Below are positions 4,693-6,731 of a DNA stretch of 6,731 bases, one piece after another (the stretch's first letter is position 1; the number at the start of each line of letters is the position of its first letter). The DNA is from an uncultured Synechococcus sp. GTDB lineage: Bacteria > Cyanobacteriota > Cyanobacteriia > PCC-6307 > Cyanobiaceae. Both the position numbers and the translations under genes were made by a program. The stretch is from the NCBI GenBank assembly GCA_937975655.1, contig CALJTZ010000494.1, positions 1 through 6,731 on the forward strand. The letters run 5' to 3'. The notes under the pieces are model-generated. The model did not search any database. It saw only the letters and a list, made by a program, of their open reading frames with translations, and was not told where the DNA came from.

Positions 4693-5820
4693 TCAGGCCT
4701 GGAAGTCCCCCCAGAGCTGCTGGGCCACCGGGCCCCTGGCGCAGATGGAGCGGCTGCGGTCGAACAGCACGGCCCCCACCGCCATCCGCTCCTGGCCGTA
4801 GCGGGCCAGGTAGGCCAGGCTGCGCTGCTCCACAGCGATGGCGATCCGGGCCCGCAACTGCTCGGCCGCGGCCGGATCCAGGGCGGCCAAGCCCGCCAGG
4901 GCGGCCTCCACCGTGGGGGCCCCATGCAGGGCTTGAAGGCGCTCCAGCGGCAGCCCCTGCAGGGCCGCCAGCGCCGTGAGCACCTCGGCGCGGCCATCGG
5001 CCAGGTGGTGGTGGGTGTGGAAAATGCCGCCCGCCAGCTTGATCAACTTGCCCTGGTAGCCCAACAGCAGCAGCCGGCGCACCCCCTGCTCAGCGGCGGC
5101 CACCAGCAGCGGACCCAGCCAGTTGCCCGCCTTGAGCAGCAGCTCCGGCGCCAGCCCCAGCTGGGGTGCCAGATCGAGGCCGTTCTCGCCGATCACCAGC
5201 ACCAAGTGCTGGCGAAAGCCAGGACGGGTGGCCCGTCGCTCCAGTTCAGCGCGGGCCGCCGCCAGTTGATCCGGGGCGGCACTGCGCTGCACCTCGGCCT
5301 GGGTGCCGATCAGGGCCAGCCCATCCACCACGCCAAAGGCCGCATTGCTGGTGCGCTCCGCCAGGCGGCGGCCGGTGGGAAAAATCAGGCGCAGGTGCAG
5401 GGCACGGTCCTGGGGCCGCAGGGGCCGCAGGTTGCACTCCAGCAGCTGCCGCGCGAAGGCGGAGAGGCAGAGGCTGCGGGACTCGGCATGGACCCCCACA
5501 CCCTCACCGGCCTCGAGCTGAAGCCACGCCTCACCGGCCGCCAGCGGGCACCAGGAGGCCTCCACCCACACCACCAGGCCCCGGGTGAGGTCGAGGCCAT
5601 CCCCGGGCTCGCAGCGGGCCACCGCCAGGGCACGGCCGCTGTCCAGCGGCGCCGCGGCCACCACCGGCACCAACACCCTGCTGGTCTGGCTGGCCTGGCT
5701 GGCCTGGGGATCGAGCCAGAGGGGCTGCTCAGCCTCAAAGGCCTCCCCCCGCAACTGGGCCACCGCCGCCCGGGCCGCCGCCGCCACCCACACGGGCAGG
5801 GTGTAGGCCTGGTCAGCCAT
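4693..5820 (-). CDS. cbiD: Cobalt-precorrin-5B C1-methyltransferase (CbiD)
   Basis: CbiD methylates C1 of the corrin ring with S-adenosylmethionine in the anaerobic (early cobalt) B12 route, in the cytoplasm. The 375-residue length is normal. Family landmarks are GDGLDLTRGLVVWVEA (73-88), the PTGRRLAERTSNAAFGVVDG block (148-167) followed by LALIGTQAEV (168-177), and KAGNWLGPLL (230-239). The hallmark GYQGKLIKLAGGIFHTHHHL then runs 254-273, with ADGRAEVL next. The N-terminal block, TTG.CAAAA in most CbiD proteins, reads YTLPVWVAAAARAA (6-19); I recall similar wording in marine Synechococcus CbiD, so it is probably lineage-typical. The start is supported by GAGG (complement of 5829-5832) eight bases before the ATG and by the conserved YTLP block right after it. 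guaA follows 72 bases downstream. The gene is very GC-rich, which makes long shadow frames opposite it. Confidence 0.93.
   Translation of the reverse strand: MADQAYTLPVWVAAAARAAVAQLRGEAFEAEQPLWLDPQASQASQTSRVLVPVVAAAPLDSGRALAVARCEPGDGLDLTRGLVVWVEASWCPLAAGEAWLQLEAGEGVGVHAESRSLCLSAFARQLLECNLRPLRPQDRALHLRLIFPTGRRLAERTSNAAFGVVDGLALIGTQAEVQRSAAPDQLAAARAELERRATRPGFRQHLVLVIGENGLDLAPQLGLAPELLLKAGNWLGPLLVAAAEQGVRRLLLLGYQGKLIKLAGGIFHTHHHLADGRAEVLTALAALQGLPLERLQALHGAPTVEAALAGLAALDPAAAEQLRARIAIAVEQRSLAYLARYGQERMAVGAVLFDRSRSICARGPVAQQLWGDFQA
5680..5706 (-). repeat. Three 9-base tandem units inside cbiD encoding QAS-QAS-QTS
   Basis: On the minus strand CAGGCCAGC occurs twice in a row, followed by CAGACCAGC with one mismatch. 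It encodes residues 39-47 of CbiD, between the N-terminal motif and the next conserved block. The repeat keeps the frame and probably lies in a variable loop. Confidence 0.75.
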
Positions 5821-5915
5821 GGCTGTCGCCTCGAAGCACCGTCACAGCTGGGGCCAGAACACCGTTTTTTATGTTGGTCGATTGCGCCGCAGCGGCGACC
5901 GCCCGCCCCCTACCC
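5821..5915. promoter_or_regulatory. Divergent intergenic region between cbiD and the aminotransferase gene
   Basis: These 95 bases must hold the promoters of both divergent genes. An AT-rich island TTTTTTATGTTGG (5865-5877) stands out in GC-rich surroundings, and its TATGTT (5870-5875) is a possible -10 box for the aminotransferase, without a convincing -35 box. The GAGG ribosome site of cbiD lies at 5829-5832 on the minus strand. Confidence 0.4.
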
Positions 5916-6731
5916 ATGCAGGACAAGCTCACCCTGATGATCCCCGGCCCCACCCCGGTGCCGGAAAGCGTCCTGCTGGCGATGAGCCGCCACCCGATTG
6001 GCCACCGCAGCGCCGACTTCCAGAAGATCGTCAAGCGCACCACCGAGCAGCTGCAGTGGCTGCATCAGACCAGCAACGACGTGCTGGTGATCACCGGCAG
6101 CGGCACCGCCGCCATGGAAGCCGGAATCATCAACGTGCTCAGCAAGGGCGACACGGTGCTCTGCGGCGACAACGGCAAGTTCGGCGAGCGCTGGGTGAAG
6201 GTGGCCCAGGCCTATGGCCTGAACGTGCAGGTGATCAAGGCCGAGTGGGGTCAGCCCCTCGATCCAGAGGCCTTCCGCGCCGCCCTGGAGGCCGACACGG
6301 ACAAGGCCATCAAGGCCGTGATCCTCACCCACTCGGAAACCTCCACGGGCGTGATCAACGACCTGGAAACCATCGCCAGGCACGTGAAGGCCCACGGCAC
6401 GGCCCTCACCATCGCCGACTGCGTCACCAGCCTGGGCGCCTGCAGCGTGCCGATGGATGCCTGGGGCATCGACGTGATCGGCTCCGGCTCCCAGAAGGGC
6501 TACATGATGCCGCCGGGTCTGGCCTTCGTGGCCATGAGCGACCGGGCCTGGGCCGCCGCTGAGCGCTCGGACCTGCCGAAGTTCTATCTGGATCTGGCCA
6601 AATACCGGAAATCGGCCAAGGCCGACAGCAATCCCTTCACCCCGGCCATCAACCTCTATTTCGCCCTCGAGGCGGCCCTGGAGGTGATGCAGGCCGAAGG
6701 ACTGGAGGCGATCTTCGCCCGCCATGCCCGC
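5916..6731 (+). CDS. PLP-dependent alanine/serine-glyoxylate aminotransferase family protein (3'-truncated)
   Basis: Starting at the ATG at 5916, 272 codons run open to the right edge. The family is usually about 380 residues, so about 110 are off the window. The protein is a class V (fold type I) aminotransferase. It has the start MQDKLTLMIPGPTPVPESVL, HRSADF (30-35), the phosphate-binding ITGSGTAAME (59-68), the PLP-ring aspartate Asp168 in IADCVTSLGA, and the Schiff-base lysine Lys194 in GSGSQKGYMMPPG. Cyanobacterial members are annotated as alanine- or serine-glyoxylate aminotransferase and, historically, as the soluble hydrogenase small subunit. A role in glyoxylate removal by photorespiration is likely, but the amino donor is not decided by sequence. 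An in-frame ATG at 5871 would add 15 residues, but it overlaps the AT-rich -10-like island, and the conserved family sequence begins at 5916. Divergent from cbiD. Confidence 0.9.
   Translation, partial: MQDKLTLMIPGPTPVPESVLLAMSRHPIGHRSADFQKIVKRTTEQLQWLHQTSNDVLVITGSGTAAMEAGIINVLSKGDTVLCGDNGKFGERWVKVAQAYGLNVQVIKAEWGQPLDPEAFRAALEADTDKAIKAVILTHSETSTGVINDLETIARHVKAHGTALTIADCVTSLGACSVPMDAWGIDVIGSGSQKGYMMPPGLAFVAMSDRAWAAAERSDLPKFYLDLAKYRKSAKADSNPFTPAINLYFALEAALEVMQAEGLEAIFARHAR

Noticed and set aside
4924..5937. Open plus-strand frame of 337 codons opposite cbiD
   Set aside because: Gln, Gly and Arg-rich low-complexity translation caused by high GC; the CbiD motifs on the minus strand explain the interval.
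5910..6725. Minus-strand frame of 271 codons and plus-strand frame 5819-6562 over the aminotransferase
   Set aside because: Both are shadows. The frame starting at 5916 carries the complete class V aminotransferase motifs, including the PLP lysine.

Overview
The window joins two pieces of DNA that look as if they come from different bacteria. Positions 1 to about 3315 have moderate GC (29 of 60 bases by hand count at 3241-3300). They carry a gene neighbourhood typical of Actinobacteria: the proC 3' part, a winged-helix regulator, the tiny ribosomal protein bS22, a SerB-like HAD phosphatase and a glutaredoxin-like protein. The gene set and GC suggest a small-genome aquatic actinobacterium, but the exact lineage is inference. 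Positions from about 3330 to 6731 are much richer in GC (45 of 60 at 3361-3420). They carry guaA, cbiD and an alanine/serine-glyoxylate-type aminotransferase, as in the Synechococcus/Cyanobium group of cyanobacteria.

Left part, in order: a membrane protein running off the left edge (minus strand), preceded by a small XRE-type regulator whose stop overlaps its start (ATGA). Next is a 43-residue hydrophobic small protein coupled by another ATGA overlap to a glutaredoxin-like gene. A 43-bp divergent promoter region separates this from a HAD-IB phosphatase on the plus strand. That gene ends at a bidirectional hairpin terminator, beyond which the minus-strand bS22 gene and an ArsR-like regulator with a long charged tail converge on it. 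Then comes the 3' three quarters of proC. Four left-side genes have a TANNNT -10 hexamer exactly six bases before the start codon, which points to leaderless mRNAs.

Right part: guaA (5' part) and cbiD run leftwards, with a 72-base gap between them. The aminotransferase is divergent and leaves the window at the right edge.

The most striking object is the 638-codon open frame at 2704-4620. It reads from GMP synthetase straight into pyrroline-5-carboxylate reductase. The switch falls in a short stretch encoding DADLIV that both genes could plausibly share, inside a domain of each enzyme, exactly where GC and apparent taxonomy change. It is best read as a chimeric assembly or library join, not as a new bifunctional enzyme. 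No CRISPR, tRNA, rRNA, insertion sequence or phage gene was seen. No gap between genes exceeds about 100 bases.
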